This document shows, one piece after another, positions 1 to 15,400 of a stretch of DNA of 64,000 nucleotides (position 1 is its first letter; every line of letters starts with the position of its first letter). A program made the position numbers and the translations under genes. The stretch is from Undaria pinnatifida. Lineage: Eukaryota; Sar; Phaeophyceae; Laminariales; Alariaceae. Under the pieces are notes generated by a model. That model saw nothing but the letters and a program-made list of their open reading frames with translations, was not told the DNA's origin and searched no databases. The stretch is from the NCBI GenBank assembly GCA_012845835.1, contig JABAKD010000008.1, forward strand, positions 673,558 through 737,557. Direction: 5' to 3'.

Positions 1-321
1 CCAACCCCTTTCCCCTCTCTTCCGACGAATCAATCGCGCGCTTAGGTCCCGGGACACTGACCAAAAAATATTAAACGAAGCAACACTGCACGCCTTATAA
101 ACGGCATTGGCTGTGTGGAAAGGGGGGGGGCAAAAAACAGTGAAACACGACTGAAACCATCCCAACTTTAACCTAAAACAAACATACACCCCAGCTGTGA
201 GATCGAGAACGTCGTCGAAATTCATCAAAGCACACTGCGTTCTACGGGGTTGATGACGTCGCGAAAATCGAATTTCGCGGTAGGGTTTGCTTAGTTGCCC
301 TGCGTTTGCCCTGCGTCTCAC
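1..321 (-). other. Start of intron 51, nothing recognised
   Basis: No exon of the expected next type ([11 protein letters not shown]) is visible, so the gene continues past the window edge. Only a short G run at 122-131 stands out. Confidence 0.6.
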
Positions 322-463
322 CGGCAGATGCCTGGTCTTGTTCCGGAGCATGATACCCAACGCCTCCATGGCGCTCTCGTCCATGCTAACCATTGCGGGA
401 TCGGCGGTCATGACGTCACGCACTGCCGTTCGGTCCGGAGACTTGTCGAACGCGATCACTCGC
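322..463 (-). CDS. Exon 51: module 4, CBS1 end and CBS2 start
   Basis: 142 nt. [20 protein letters not shown] then [13 protein letters not shown]. Acceptor TTGACAG, donor CTGCCG/GTGAGA. It is the last exon seen. The rest of module 4 must lie left of base 1. Confidence 0.92.
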
Positions 464-3400
464 CTGTCAAAGTTCGTAGAGCCGTGACATGACTTCAGGG
501 ATGTCTGTTACTAATAGATTAGTAATTAATAGTTAGGTGAACAAGAACCAAACTAACTGACTTAACCTCTAGCACTAAACGCCACACGACAAAAGTCACA
601 AAACGCACCACTCAGATGCAAACACGCGGAAGGCGGCAAATGATCATACGCAACTACAGTAGGGATTCCCAATAAGGCGGTATCCCTATATAGGGCGGTC
701 AAAATCGCTTGACGCCACTGGGGAATTGCACTACAGTACCAATAACCTGGAATTAATAAGGCGGCCTCCTCCAATAAGGCGGTTATACTGCTCTCGCACA
801 TCATCACCTTTCTGGGCGCGGCTTACTGTAACCATAACTTATTATTGTACCTAGCCGACTACAGCAATAGCTGGCCGGCGACAACTAGTTGTCTTGATTA
901 CTACAACTGTAGAACAGACAGCCGTTTCGCAGTCCTCCTACATGAGCACTATTTCTTATGGCCGACCACGGTACGGGGATATTGCAGTCTACTCCAGTCT
1001 ACTCCACACGCTACTCCATACGGTACTCCGGACGTAGCAGTCTACATCTACCATGTCACCGCTTTGGGCGCAGCCGATAGTGTCATCAGCTCACTACCAA
1101 ACCCACCCGGAAGAATACCAAAACGATCAATACGAGAACCAACGTCACCAGGGTAGCTCAGACCAAGGCTACGGCATGCTATTATTAATTAGTAGGGGGG
1201 ATGTTAGGATGGTGTTATGACGATGATAATACATGTTAACACCCCCTATTTGCACTACTAGGTTTAAACCACTCGCCCCAGTGACTCTGTACGTCACTGA
1301 CATCAATATATTAGCCGAATTGTTTGGCGCATCGTAGCTAGCCATTCCATTCCGGACGAAAAAAAAATCGCATATTTTTGTAAAAACAGCACTACCTGGC
1401 AAAGCTTAACACCGCGAAGGAATCTTGGGGTCACTCGAGTGACCCCGAGCCCCTGCAAAAAAAGGCTTCAAAAGAGCCCTCCCCTTATCGCAGCCGCTGT
1501 CCTCATCACAAGGGTTGTCCTCATCACAAGGCTTGTCCTCATCACAAGGCTTGTCCTCATCACAACGCTTGTCCTCATCACAAGGCATGTCCTCATCACA
1601 AGGGTCAATGAAAAGCAGCTTTCCGATTACTCCGTCTTTCTTTTAATCCAAGCAATATGATATGTAGCAATACAAACATAAAATATGTACGCTCAAAAAC
1701 AAAGATGCAAGGGAGCATCTGACATACTACTGTAGCGGCATCAGCAGCAGTAGCACATACGTAGGTGGATGATGACAGCGCCCCTGCTGTGCTGATCTCG
1801 CCTACTTTTTCATGGGTCCCAAAGAGGTTCATATCAGGGTTTAAAGGGCGACACGCCGGGGTTTCGAGGCACGCACCTGGTCAGGTCGTGATCAGTGATG
1901 ATGCCGGCGATGCGCCCCCTCTTCATGAGAAGAGCGGCGTCCGTCCGTTTGAGAGACATTTCCGTCGCTACTTCCAACACAGACCTGGCAGAGGACGCAA
2001 GTGGCGGGTCAGAGGAAACCGCGTTAAGGATATAGTCCAGACGCGGACAGAAAGCAAGCAAACCGCTACGGTACGTCAAAACGACAGAGCAAAACAACCG
2101 CCGTCGCGATAGTTCAGGTATTACTTTCTCCCCTCACATGTCACAGGACAGCACGATCGGGCGTTTGGGTCGGAGGCTAGACACCGGCTTGTCGTTGCGC
2201 CTGGACGTCTTTGCCGTCGACATCCCCGATACAGATGCCGCCACCGCAGCTTTAGCAACTCCAGTTGCGCCACCACCACCACCCCTAGGCCGGTTAGACC
2301 TAACGCTCTTGTCCATGCTGAAGATGGAGGCTGAGTCCGACACATCGTCGCCGGCGTCCATCGCATCCCCGAAGAATGCTTCCCACCTGCGCGAACAGGG
2401 TGAATGCCGGTGATGAGCAATTCGTAGGACATGTGAGAGAGTGAAACATGAAAACATTGCTCGAACGCGTACCAGGTATGCTGCAATACAAGACGTAGCA
2501 ACGGTAATGTCGATACTGCTGGGGCAGCAGCACTGCAAGATTAACGGTAGCAACGATAACGCCAAACGATCTAGACTGCCGATGTAGTAGCGATACAACA
2601 AACATTAATGGAACAAAAATTAGTAACAACACGTCAATACTGTACTCTCCACAGAAATATGGCACACCTGCTGCTTCCCCTGTCTCCCGCCGTGGCCTGT
2701 ATGATCTCCATCACGCTTACGACACCAAGCACGGTGCCGTCAGACTCGTCCACTACAGGAAGGTGAAGGTATTTGTTCTCGTGCATCTAAAACACGTGCA
2801 TTGCCAGGTGCGGAAAGAGATGTAGAGGAAGGGAGGGAGGGAGGGACGGAAGTGAACGTTCTCGTATATATCAAAGGCGAACATCATAACCAATGTCGTC
2901 GCTCGCTTTCACGACAACGCGACAGATATTCCTCCTAAAAAAGCAGACGTTATTCCAACAGTACCGTCGGGCACAGGTGAACCCTGACCCCAAGTTTTGC
3001 CGCGCGAGACGCGGTACGAACATTCAGTCAAACACCCCCCCTCATCCCATATTCTCCACCCAACACATCGACCCATTGCTTGGCGAAAATAGTATGTTTA
3101 CCCCTGCATATTTAATAAACCACCAGGTATATCTTAACGGCAGGGTGACCTTGGCACACGGGGTGCTATCCTACGCATGGTAGATAACCGACGCAGACAG
3201 CCAATGCAGTTGGTCGAGTCAAACCACGGGTGCAGATAACATAACCGATCCATAAGACAAGCCAGAAAACCAAGGCCAGACACTGATGCATTAGTTCACC
3301 CGTTAGACTAGGCCCTCATGTATAGCAACCTACCAAACGAGAAGCACCGACGTATTGACCGCCCAGGAAGAGCGTAGCAGATACAGCACTGCAAGCGTTA

Positions 3401-6400
3401 TAATGCTGCGCACATGCCGGACACTTCAAACAGACACCCTACTCCAGCAGCCGGTGTTGCTTGGTGCATCAATGGCCGATGGTACAATCGCCACATCCGC
3501 TCAACACGTTTCCCCTTTCTAGTCCCCAAATGACTATCAGTACACCCCCCCTACTTTGTTCCAGCAGGCTGGGTTTCTTCATGTGGCAGACTCTACAACC
3601 GCCATTTACAGACTGACATTTACAACACAACAAGAAATCCGGGAGCTTTCATACTGAAGCTAGTGTAGGGCACACCACCTCCCAAAAAGAAACCTATAAC
3701 AATAAAAATACCCTGGGTCAGTATTTATGTTTTCCGATGTTTCTTATTTGATGCCCTGTAGTGTCTGCAGGTGAACTTGGGAAAGGCTGGTCGAAAAATA
3801 AAACCATATGTAGAGGGTGGTGGGGGAGGAGACGAGGTGTTCAGGTACTTGGTTGGGCAAGTTTCCCCTCTCAAGGGACTACGATATATGCTGACACATC
3901 AACTCCTTGATCAAGAGATGCTGATGCTTGCAGCGGTAAACGTGTTGACCCTTTGCAGCTAACCAGCACATCCACGACAGAAATCGCACCTCTCTGAGCG
4001 CCTCCACGACGGTCATCTCCGGCGCGACGGTGTCGGGGTTCGGGGTCATGATGTCGGACACCGCCGTAGCATCGGCGTCCAACCCCTTAGCCACCACTCT
4101 CATAAGGAGGTCCTTGGGGGTCACAATTCCCGCCAGGTGACCCTCTCGTAGCACCAGAACCTACCCGAACGTAGCACATATGTAAGCGTACATCACGTAG
4201 CGAACAATATAATGACAACAACACAAATAAAATCATAGCATCATCACCTACCGTCACCAACCACGTACGCGTAACTCACGTGGCGCATATCACTGGCACG
4301 ACAGTTCGTGCAGTATCAACTCGCATACAAATGTATGAGCAACAGGGGTCGGGCACAACCACGAGACGTTTGAAGCATTTTCCGAGAAGCTTCCGAACCG
4401 GCGCATATCGTACCGCCAAGAAAATCCGGGACACCATCCAGCCAGGCGGTGTACAATAGCTCGGCAAGAAATTCTTCAAACTTACGGCCGTGCGCTCGTG
4501 GACTCATGGACTCATGGGCGTGGTCGTCGGCAATGTAACTCGATTCGGCACCATGAATAATATACTCGTACCGTAGGTATATTGCAATGGCACGACCATC
4601 ACGCGACTGCAATGGCATCGTCAAGGTAGGCATCTTCCTTCGGTCGGCAGCCTTGATCATTGAGCTTTTAATTTGGACGCAAATATAGTGATCGTTGGTA
4701 TACTACTATGAACACCAAACGGTCCTTATATTACCGTCATGATTGAACGCTCATGAGGGTGTGAGTTGGTTACTTGATGCGGTTATGAGCTATGAAAAAT
4801 TGTAACTTATGCAAGCGACGCCAGCAACGCGAGCAGAGCACGCAAAGCACTTACCGCCTTCTTGCTCCGAGCGATGGCCTTCCCCGCCGTTGAAACGCTG
4901 TCTGCCTCGTCCGCAAACTCCACCTTCTGCTCCGATAGAATTCCCCCCAGGGTCGGCTCCTGGACAAGGCAACGCCGCAAACGCTAAGGGTTACCCTGGT
5001 ATGTGTATGTGATATTTCGTGTAGCCCGAATGTGTATTTCCGGTCTCTTTGTCTATTTGTTTGCCTGCCTCTACCTGCCTCTGCCCTCCTGCCTGACTAC
5101 CTATCTATCTCTCCATATACCTACCTGCCTATCTGTCGAAGGTGCGGGTTGGTTTGGAGGGATAGTAGGTGTTGCAGTACAATGAAGTGTCAAAACCAAG
5201 AACGGCGTGCAGGCCGAGGAAGATATGTGCCCACGCAATCATCACCACCAACACTATCACCATCGACGTCATCATCACCGGCCTCAACACCACAATCAAA
5301 ATCACCATGATCAGCACCATAATCAAAAACATCATCACCATAATCAAAGTCATAATCATCAACACCATAGTCAAACTCATCATCATCATCATCATCGTCA
5401 TCAGTACCATCACCACCATCACGAAAGACAACATCACCTCTTCTCCATCTGAAAGGCCCTGTAGAAGCTGCGCCATCGCCGCGACGGCCATCTTGCCGTT
5501 CTTCTTTCCGCCCTTCTTAGCGTGCAGCTAAGGGCACCAGCGTATCAGTACCAACACCAGCATCGGCGCGACCCAAGCGCAAGGCAACGAACACACGCCA
5601 GGAACATCGGTGTATCAGCATCGATGCCGCCGACGCACCAGCCAATGAAAACCCGGCACGAGCATCAGCGATTCAGGATCAACGCAGGCCAGGCGCCAGC
5701 CAATGAAGAACGCACCACAAGCATCGGCGTTTCAGCGTCAAGGCCGTCCGAAGGCAGGCAGAACGACCGCAACAATACAGACCCAGCCAGAGTGGGAGAG
5801 CAAACATATTGGGGTTGGATACTGACGGGGAACAGAGAGGTTGGGGCAGCAGAGAGAGCAAGTATACACAAGCGTTTTGGCGGCGAGATTCGCCGCGGAC
5901 AACCCACGTACAGCTCGATCAACTATACACACAGCAATTCCACAATCAGCGATTATAGAGCGATATTTCGATACCTACAATTGTTTCTATGAACGGCGGC
6001 ATTCGTAGTTTTCGCCAAAGGATAGGTGCATATAATGTGCAACCCATTTATCCTTCGGGAAGGTGCTGTTCCCGACCACGCTCCCCAGCCGCGACGCCGC
6101 GCACCACACTCCGGCCTAAGCCTAAGATCGATGGGGCTAAAAACGAAGCATTGCTCCCGTCATCTGAGAGAGACCAACGCACCTTGAGCAGTGAGGCTGC
6201 TAGGTCCTGTGTCTCGCTCGCCCCTCCCTGCTCCTCTGCCCGGGTGGCCTTCTTCTCAAGTCGGTGTATCGCGTCATACAGGCACTTCGCGATGTTCAAG
6301 AGGCCGGTAACCGCGCCGCCATCACCCACAACCTGAAGCAAGTCAAGCGTTACGAAGCACCGCCGACGAAGCGCGACATTGCGAAATGGGGAGTTCGGAC

Positions 6401-9400
6401 GTGCTTTGTTAGTGTAGGGTGTTCCTCGCGTATTTTTTAGGAGATCTTGTCGGCAAACGACGTTCAAGTACGTCATGTTATAAAAAATTGCGCGGGCGTA
6501 GACATATCGTCGACCGATCATCCGCTGACCATCGCATCGATCAACCTCCGATCACACCAACAACCGCCGAGCAAAAAAATACGACTTCACCGGCATCGAC
6601 CGATTTTGTATCGATCATCTAAACGATCATCGCATCGCTTATCGTCCAACTCATCGCACAGATTATTGGATCGATCGTCTCACTGCTCATCGCATACTCT
6701 ACCACCATCACACTGATCGTGGCACCGACATTCGGAACACCCATCAAACCCAGCCATCGAGCAATCAAACCTAATATCACCGGCCGTGACACAAATGGTT
6801 GCATCGGTCATCGCACCGATCATCCCACAATCTACCAGCACCACACTTGGCACCGCACCGAGTATCGCACCGACTACCGTACTGACCATTGCACCGATCG
6901 TCGCATCGATCACTTCATCGACCATCGCGCAATCTACCAGCATCGCACCGACCACCGCACAATACCATCATCGTTCGGCGCCGTCCCCGCCCCGAAAAAG
7001 CAGCGCTGGGTCTTCGGCGCATGACACAATCTCTTTTCTCAGTTGCCACAAAGCATGAAGAGCTCCATTACGCCACCCAAAAACATACTTCGAGCAAAAA
7101 ACAAATATCGGCGTAACGCGATGAAGATTTCCATGGGCTACACAAAATAAACAAAGATAACAACCGTCATGCCGAACGTATTCGTAGTTATTTCGAGCAG
7201 TTTTTCACTCATCATTGTTTTGAGCCCAACGGCACCCGCACCTGCCGTACCGTGGTGCAATCTCTTACCCTACGGCCACGGGCCTGCAGTACCAATCCTA
7301 TATCGTTGCCCAAGCGTCCATCGCGCCAACGCACCGATTATTGAATAATCTACCTTAATCGCATCGGTGATGGCACAATCTACACCACCATCGCTTGGCG
7401 CAGTCCCCTCCCCCGAAAAATAGCACCGTGTCTTCGGCGCATAACGCAACCTCTTACCGGCAGGTGCCTGAAGTGCCTTTCGAGCATCGTCGCCAAAGCT
7501 TCCATCGCGCTATCGCCAGAGTTCACCCACGTGGGGTTAGGCGTCATCACAGAGGCCGCAGGGGTGCGGTTAGGGTCGAGCGAAAGTCCGACCACTTTCC
7601 TGGAGGGTGGTGAGGGGAGGGGGTCGGAGTGAGGGTGAGCGTGGGAGTGGCGGTGGGGGTGAGGGTGATGGTGAGCGAAGGAGTGGAGTTGGGGTGAGGG
7701 TGGGGTGGCGTGGGGTGGGGTGGCGTGGGGTGGGGTGGGATGGGGTGGGGGGGGGGGGGGGTGGTGGGGGGTGGTAGGGGGGTGGGGGTTGGGTGCGGTG
7801 GGGTGGCGGGGGTTACGGTGGGTGTACGAGTGAGGGTGGAAAGTGTTCGCTACGGTATTGCACTCGAGCAGAGGGCAACAAGCGGGTGTACGGCTTCACG
7901 TGTTCAACATCGGGCAATTCCACATACAAAGAAGCCCGAGGGCGCAAAATTCAAGCATTTTCCCCAGAAATATGTAGTAGAAAAATTCAGGGTGTGATTG
8001 CGTTTCACTCGAGGAGGGTGGTATTCCCCCTCGCTCCCGTCGACGTCGTGAATCAACATCTCGCAGACGGCGGCTGCCCTCGTCCTCTACGATAGTAGTG
8101 TGTGTTTTCCGTTTGGCGATTGCTGTCATCGCGACTGCGACTAGAGTGGCGGGGCTCTTGTAATCACCATCGCTATCCGATCCCATCGGATCGTGGCGAA
8201 GTGTGTGCCAGTAAGTAGCGGGACACAGCAGTAGCAGGACGAGGGCGCACGCCGATGGGACGTGTTGCTTGCTCACCAAATAGATACATCTGATGCGTGT
8301 CTTGTGTCTTGTACTACTAATACTGCTGCTGTTTTCGGTTTGTTACACGCCTGTTGCCTCCCACGACGTATGGAAAACCACACCCGGATGCAATTTCCGG
8401 ATACGACTATATCCGAAACTTGGCCTCGATTTTTGTGTGAAGGTCGACCCAAAAGCGATATCCGAAAGACGAAGCTTGAAAAATCACCAGATTCGGGTCA
8501 GGATATGCAAATCGGTTTTGGGGTCCGAAAACGTTTATTTTCGGATTCACCAACGGTGTTGTAAGAGATAGCCTCAGACTTCAATTTCAATGTGCAATCT
8601 CAAAGTACCATCTCAATTTCAATCTACAATCTCGACTCTCAAACGAATTTCCCAAGCTCACTCATCTTTCGCAATCTCGATCTGAATGTCAATCATAATA
8701 CTATATCCCACCTTGCGATGTCACGGTCAGTCATGATGCCCTTCATGTCCCCTTTGAGCCAAGTAGGATAACGGCATTTGTTATAAACTCAACCTCAATC
8801 TCAATTGTGAATGGGTAATATCAACAATCAATCTCAATTCTCAATACAACTTCTCAATCTCGATCTCAACGTTAATCTCAATACATTAGCCCACCTTGCA
8901 ACGTCATGGTCAGTCATAATGCCCTTCATGTCCCCCTGCGGGCCAAGCAAAATCACCGCGTCCGTTCTAACCTCCGCCATCTTCTTGGCCACCTGGCCTA
9001 CCGTCAGCTCCACCGAGACGCAGAGCGGGGGCTGCAGCAAGGACAGGCACACCGCATTCCAAGCACGCGACACGGCACGACACGGTAAGACGAGACACGA
9101 CACCACCATGCATATTACATCCCGATCCCACGCAGGCGACACAGCACGCCAAGACGCAACGTGACACAGCACGCGACAACAAAGAAGGTATTGCAGAACG
9201 CGCAGGGCGGGATTCGGGGGTGAGCGCAGCTAAAAAGGTGTATGAGTAAACCAGCAGGGATCCGTTAGGGGTAATCCTAACTCCAACCGTAACCCGATTG
9301 ACCTTGTATCCCTTTCATCAGCATCGAATAACACCACCGAGGAGATACTACACTAGGCCCGGCTACAACTCTCATGGAAACACACGTCCACCAACGCAGA

Positions 9401-12400
9401 ACGAGGCAGCGACCAATAAACAAAATGCCCGAAAAAAAAGAACGAACGAGATGAAAGCGAAATCGGTTCCGTCTACCCACTGGCCACGTTCATACCGTAA
9501 ATTCTTCAAACCTTGCAACCTTGAAAACATCGGACAGGTAATGATCTAAAACCTGCATCTATCAGTATGATACGTCGTGCAGGATCTATGTAAACCCAGC
9601 CAACTTGTGCTAGGTTATGCCGATCATACGGCTCCTATTCAACACGAGCTAGACCATGCAAATATATACAAGGGGTCTGACAGCCCTGAAAGCTACCAGC
9701 CCGACAGAAAATATATGCTTGATATGAGAACAACAAAAAAAACATAACCTCGACATGGAATTGAGGCCATGCGGCACTATCATAAACCCAAGACTCATTG
9801 ACAGTCGTATCCCCAAGCAGATGGATCAAAGGATTGACATACCCATTGGTTGACCCGGGGATGCTCGTTTACCATCCTCTTTCTAAGATCTCGGGTTTCG
9901 CACGTTTTTCAAACATTGTTCATATCCAGCTCATGTTTATGGTCAGACTTGTAGGATCTGATCTGTCCAATGTGTGGAACCTTACCTTGGGCTTGAGCGT
10001 TGAGACCGGTCTATGATCCGCAGGTTTCTTTGCGACAGACCCTGACACTGACGCCGCCACAGCACCCCTGGGAACTCCCGGAGTGCCACCGCCACCGCCA
10101 CCTTTACCCCTTTGCCTGACGGACATGACGCTCCTGTCGACGCTGTACATGGAAGCCGAATCCGAGACGTCATCGCCCGCGTCCATCGCAGACCCGAAGA
10201 ACGCCTCCCAGCTGCGAGCAAAAACCGACAACAACATGTTGGACTGCTGGATTCTTGGACTACTGTACGGCTCCCCACTGGGACGGTTGGACTACCGGAA
10301 TAGTCAACAACTGTGGTACTGTAACACATTTAGGACAAGTAGTATATACCTGGTATGATATTGATGTTGAACTACGGCGAGTTACAAGCTGTGAGGTACC
10401 TATTGGGGCTGTTGGACTGCAGGGCCAAGTCCACAACTAGACTTTTGGGGACCTGGTACATACTGGGGCTGTTGGGGTACTGGAGAGTTCTCCAACAGCA
10501 GCACAGTGATGAAAATCGACTATGCGGAGTTTAGTTCAGCTGGCAAGAGCATAGATAATACAAATTTGTGAGACGCTTTTAACACGTTTGACGCGCGGGA
10601 AAACACACGCACACCTGGAGCTGCCTTTAGCTCCCGCGGTGGCCTGTACGATCTCCATGACGTTGACCACTCCCACAACGAATGCCTTATCCTCGTCCAC
10701 CACAGGGAGATGGAGGTACTTGTTCTCGTGCATCTGGGGCCGCGGCGCATTTGAATGGGGTTATTATGTCGTCTCCCCGAAACAAACCACGACAACAACA
10801 ACAACAACGACAACGACAACAACAAATGCTTTACAAAGCAAATAAACACATCGGCGCCCTGCCAAGACCAACTCCCAACTCGCGAGAATAAGCGAACACG
10901 AGTATGCCCGGAATTTTGCGTACATCCTGGCATAACATACGGGAAGACAAGGCTCAATTAACAGTTCACTGGCACCTCTGTGAGCGCCTCGATGGCGGTC
11001 ATCTCCGGCGGATGCAGAGTGGCTATGGCAACGTGCGACAGAAAACCGGCGCAGGTCGCTGAGCCAGGCCACCGGTGCAGATAAAATAAAAGATGCATTG
11101 GACAAACCAGAAAACTACTCGGCAACCGACGCCCTAGTCCAGCAGTTAACCCCTGCAGCTATCAGGCGCATCGACAAACCCTCGGAAGCGTGCCATGATA
11201 CGGATAGCAACCTGTTGGCCATACTGTTCCTGGTCGACGGGGTTCCTCCATGTTTCCGTCATCGCACGCTAGGGGTACATCACAAGTTTCTGAGCTCCTA
11301 ACACGAGGAGCTGAATATCATCATCCACCACCATCATCATCATCATCATCACCCCACGCATGGCTTCGAAGGCATTCGTTCGCGCAACCCGACGAACATT
11401 TATCTGCGCTAGCCCTATCAGTAATGCTAATATCAATACTAATAGTCCTAAAACAAATACCAGGTACTTGTTACAATCGCAAAAATAACATACTAACCCA
11501 TAGTCCCCCCACCTGGAGAGCTCAACCAATCAGAACGCCAGACACATCCACCAGAAGGTCAGAAACATTAGTTAACCCCCAAAGTGCGACACCCTCGTAC
11601 CGTTACTACTATTATTAGTACTACCGTGCGTGACTACTCAACATAGGAACTACCCAAAATATCGTTGAAATGCCATCGATGTTTTACAATAACACTCTCG
11701 ATGATATATATATATATATCTTGATATCACGTCATTATCTTTCAAGCCATCCATGACGTAGCTTTCATTCATCCCCCCTCCCCCCCTCCAACGCCCCCTC
11801 CTTCCCCACACCACGCACGATCGCCTAGACCCAGCACCGCGCGTATAGCAAGCCTCTACATATATGATTAATACGCGCGACCGGAGGATCACACACAATG
11901 TTGCGAAGATCAGTGTCGACCAAATCCTTGATCTAGTAGCTGATCTAATAGCTGGAGTGTATTTTAATATTATATGTGACCTAAACCTCTTGAACCCCCC
12001 CCCCTTTTATTTATTTATGTTTTCCCTCGTTTTCTCTTGCTCAAACGCCCCACCTAATATCGAAATCCGCCAGAGTAATAAACACTTCCACGCCCTGGAT
12101 ATCGCCTCGTTAACGTTTTAGAGCCGTCCATGCCGCTGCTGCAATTCCCACCCACCCCCGCCCCTAACGCCCCCTCCTTCCCCACCACCCGCACCATCGC
12201 CTAGACCTAGCACCACGCGTATAGCCAACCCCTACATCTATGCGACCTAAAGCCCTCCCCCCCCGCCCCCCGCCCCCCCCGCCACATTCCCCCCCCCTCC
12301 CCCACAAGAAGGATTTATAGTTTCCTCGCACAAATTGACCTGCCCCGCCCGTCCCCTCCCCCCCCTTTCCCCCCCTCCCGCCCCCCTGTCGATCAAAATC

Positions 12401-15400
12401 AGGCCCCCACGTCCTTAAAAACTCCGCCCTCCCCTCACCGGATATTCGACTTACAGTATTCACTTGATAAACTGATGAATTTCCTTCTACACCTGTCAGA
12501 TTTTGTCCTCCTCGAAAACGGGTTTGATAGTTTCCGCGCACAGACTGCCTAGCATCACCCTGTTGACCCTGATAGCTACACTGTAGTTGCGTGGGGAGTC
12601 GCCGACCTATATCCTTAATGAGGACACACAACCCGTAACACGCGCGATCGGAGTATCACACACAGCTTGCAAAGATGAGTTTCGACGAAATATTCGATCT
12701 CACAGCTGGAGTGTATTTTATTTTCTATAGTATAAACCTAGGCCATCGGATAGTTCCTTTTGGTGGACTTTGATTTTTGTCAAAAGGCAAAAAACAAAAG
12801 CATGCGTCCATACCTGAGGGTCTTCAGAAAAAAAATGGAAACACCCCCCACCATAGGACACCTACCATAGGACACTATACACTATACCAGGTACACTATA
12901 CGCGTACTCTATACATACACTCTATACACACTCACTCTATACACTCACTCTATACACTCACTCTATACACTCACTCTATACACTCACTCTATACACTCAC
13001 TCTATACACACGCTCTGACTACTAATAATCGCACCTCTCTGAGTGCCTCTACGACGGTCATCTCCGGCGCGACGGTGTCAGGGTTGGGAGTCATGATGTC
13101 GGACACCCCCGTAATGTCGGGGTCCAAGCCCTTAGCCACCACTCTCATCAGCAGGTCCTTGGGGGTCACAATGCCAGCTAGGTGGCCCTTGTCCAGCACC
13201 AGCACCTACCCGGACATAAAACATAAAAAAACGAAAGAGTAATTACCAAAGAGCTTGTGAGCACAGTGCAAACCCAAGCGACATACATGCAATCCAACCC
13301 CTCGGGAGGAATCGAACCCGAATCGTTCACTTTAGTTACGGTAGTAGGCACGAGATTCGCCTACTATGCCACAGGGGACGCCCCACAATGAGCAAATACC
13401 ACGCAACCAATTTAGCGCTACATCGCTTCTGCGTGCGGCGATCGGCCCATCTCACTGCTTTCTTGCCCTTAACCAACACAAGCAGTCATATTTCACTCCA
13501 TGATAAATCGCTTCTGCGTGTAGCCACCACCCGTTCTCACCGCTTTCTTGCCCTTAGCGATGGCTACAGCCGCCTCGGTTACGGTGTCGCTTCCGTGAAC
13601 AAAGGACGTAGTCTGTTGCGACAGAATCCCTCCCAAGGTCGGCTCCTGACCACGGAGAGAGCGGGTCAGACGAGGTCAAGCGTCAACTTGCGCAGGGCTT
13701 TTCACGGGTCGGGTCGCTTCTTGGAGGTCCGGTCGTGTCAAGGTGACTCGCCCCGAGTCGTGATATTTGACAACCTCTTGAACCGACCCGACCCGACTCG
13801 TGAGATCTGGAAACCTTTTGACCCGACCCTGCCCGACCCGTAAGATATTGAACACCTACCTCCTGGCCTGATCTGATTCGACCCGCAAGGTTTCGAATTC
13901 CTCCTGACCATACCGGCGGGTCGGGTCATGACCCGTGAAGCGACCTGAACTTTTGATATGTCGTGCAGCGGTGTCATTCCGCAGCCGTGGTTTTGTTGCT
14001 TGATACAGCTTCGTGTTTGTGCATTTCGGCTGCCTAACGGGGGACTCCCCCAAAATGATCACAGTCAGCGCCAAACTGTCGATGATGGTGTCGATAGTCA
14101 CGATAAAATAGCGATAATGTCATGATCCAACAGGAACGATCAAACTATGATCGAACGGTAGTCAAACAATGAACAAGTGACGATCATCAGATGGCGACCG
14201 AATGAGGATCAAACAACGATCAACTGGTGATCAATTCGTCAACCGAATCACAACCAAAACCCGACGACGCAACTAAAACGGTATGAAACGCGCGAATTAT
14301 AAACAGCACTCGTAACTCGTCGCCAAGCTACTCCAAGCAGAGATAAAAACAGGAAGGACACGCACCGAGTGTTCTCCGTCTGTGGTGTTGGCCAACAACA
14401 TCGCCAGAGCCGCTCTCAAATCCTTCGCATTCCCCTTGCCTTTCCCGGATCCAGCAACCTGGCAAACCGTCCAACGTAATCGTTATGAGATGAAATCGAA
14501 ATTCAAAGTGCGCATGCGTTTGCAGGAAGGGACAACACTGTCAGATATGACATCAAATCGGAGTTCATAGCGTGTGTGCTTTCGAAAGGGGGGGTGGGGT
14601 CGAGTACAGGACAGCCAGACAGCAAAAAACAGAAAAATGTCAGTCCAGACTGGATTTCTTATCGGGGAACGAGTGCGTTATACGAACTTCGGTGTAAAGC
14701 ACAATTCGACGCGAGTCGACGAGGAAAGCATGTGCTGAGTTGTTCGCGCGACAAAAATGAAGGCACGTACCCTAGTGGGGAGGGGGGGGGGGGGGGGGGG
14801 GGGGGGGGAGGGCCGGCTTAGTGACCCCGGATTAGAGTGACGTATAGGAAGGGAGAGAGAAAGAAAAAGTGCGATGATAAACTATGGGATGAGCAAAAAA
14901 AGGAACAAAAAGTGTACCGACCCTCAAACTGCTCAACGTCCTGCAAACCCCAGCCTTCGTATAATGGGGTTTGTTTTCTTAGAGTGAGTCCTGTACTGCA
15001 TAACGGTAGCCCAGCCATTGGCCATGCGATGTCGGAAACAACACGTGAATCGCGGGGTCTGGACAGAGTCTGAGGGGACGGGCTTGTGGCGAGATCAGCT
15101 TGCGAGATCGTTGAGAAGACGTACGAGCCAAGTACTCCATGCCTACCCAAAGGGAGACAGCAGGGATGTGCCACTTCTCTGCAGATGAGGAACAACGACC
15201 AACTATCGAATACCATTTATATTACATTAGCGGGTAACATACACATGCAGGAGAAACCTCATCAACACATTTTAACGCCCAATCCGAACCGAGCTTGAAG
15301 GAAAAAAGCCTCCGGACGAACCTGAAGGACAGAGGCCGCCAAGTCCAAGCCATCCCCCCCGGCCTGCTTGTCCTCCTCCGCCTTGTGGGCCTTCTTCTCC

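Noticed and set aside
5129-5531. Met/Val-rich minus ORF and His-rich plus ORF near exon 45
   Set aside because: Read-through of CAC/CAT repeat. Only the first 30 codons after 5527 on the minus strand fit the gene.
8293-8571. 92-residue plus-strand ORF with a signal-peptide-like start
   Set aside because: Hydrophobic start looks tempting, but it lies inside intron 42 of the minus-strand gene, has no similarity I recognise, and the body is repeat-like (ATATCCGAAA words). Not enough to call a gene.
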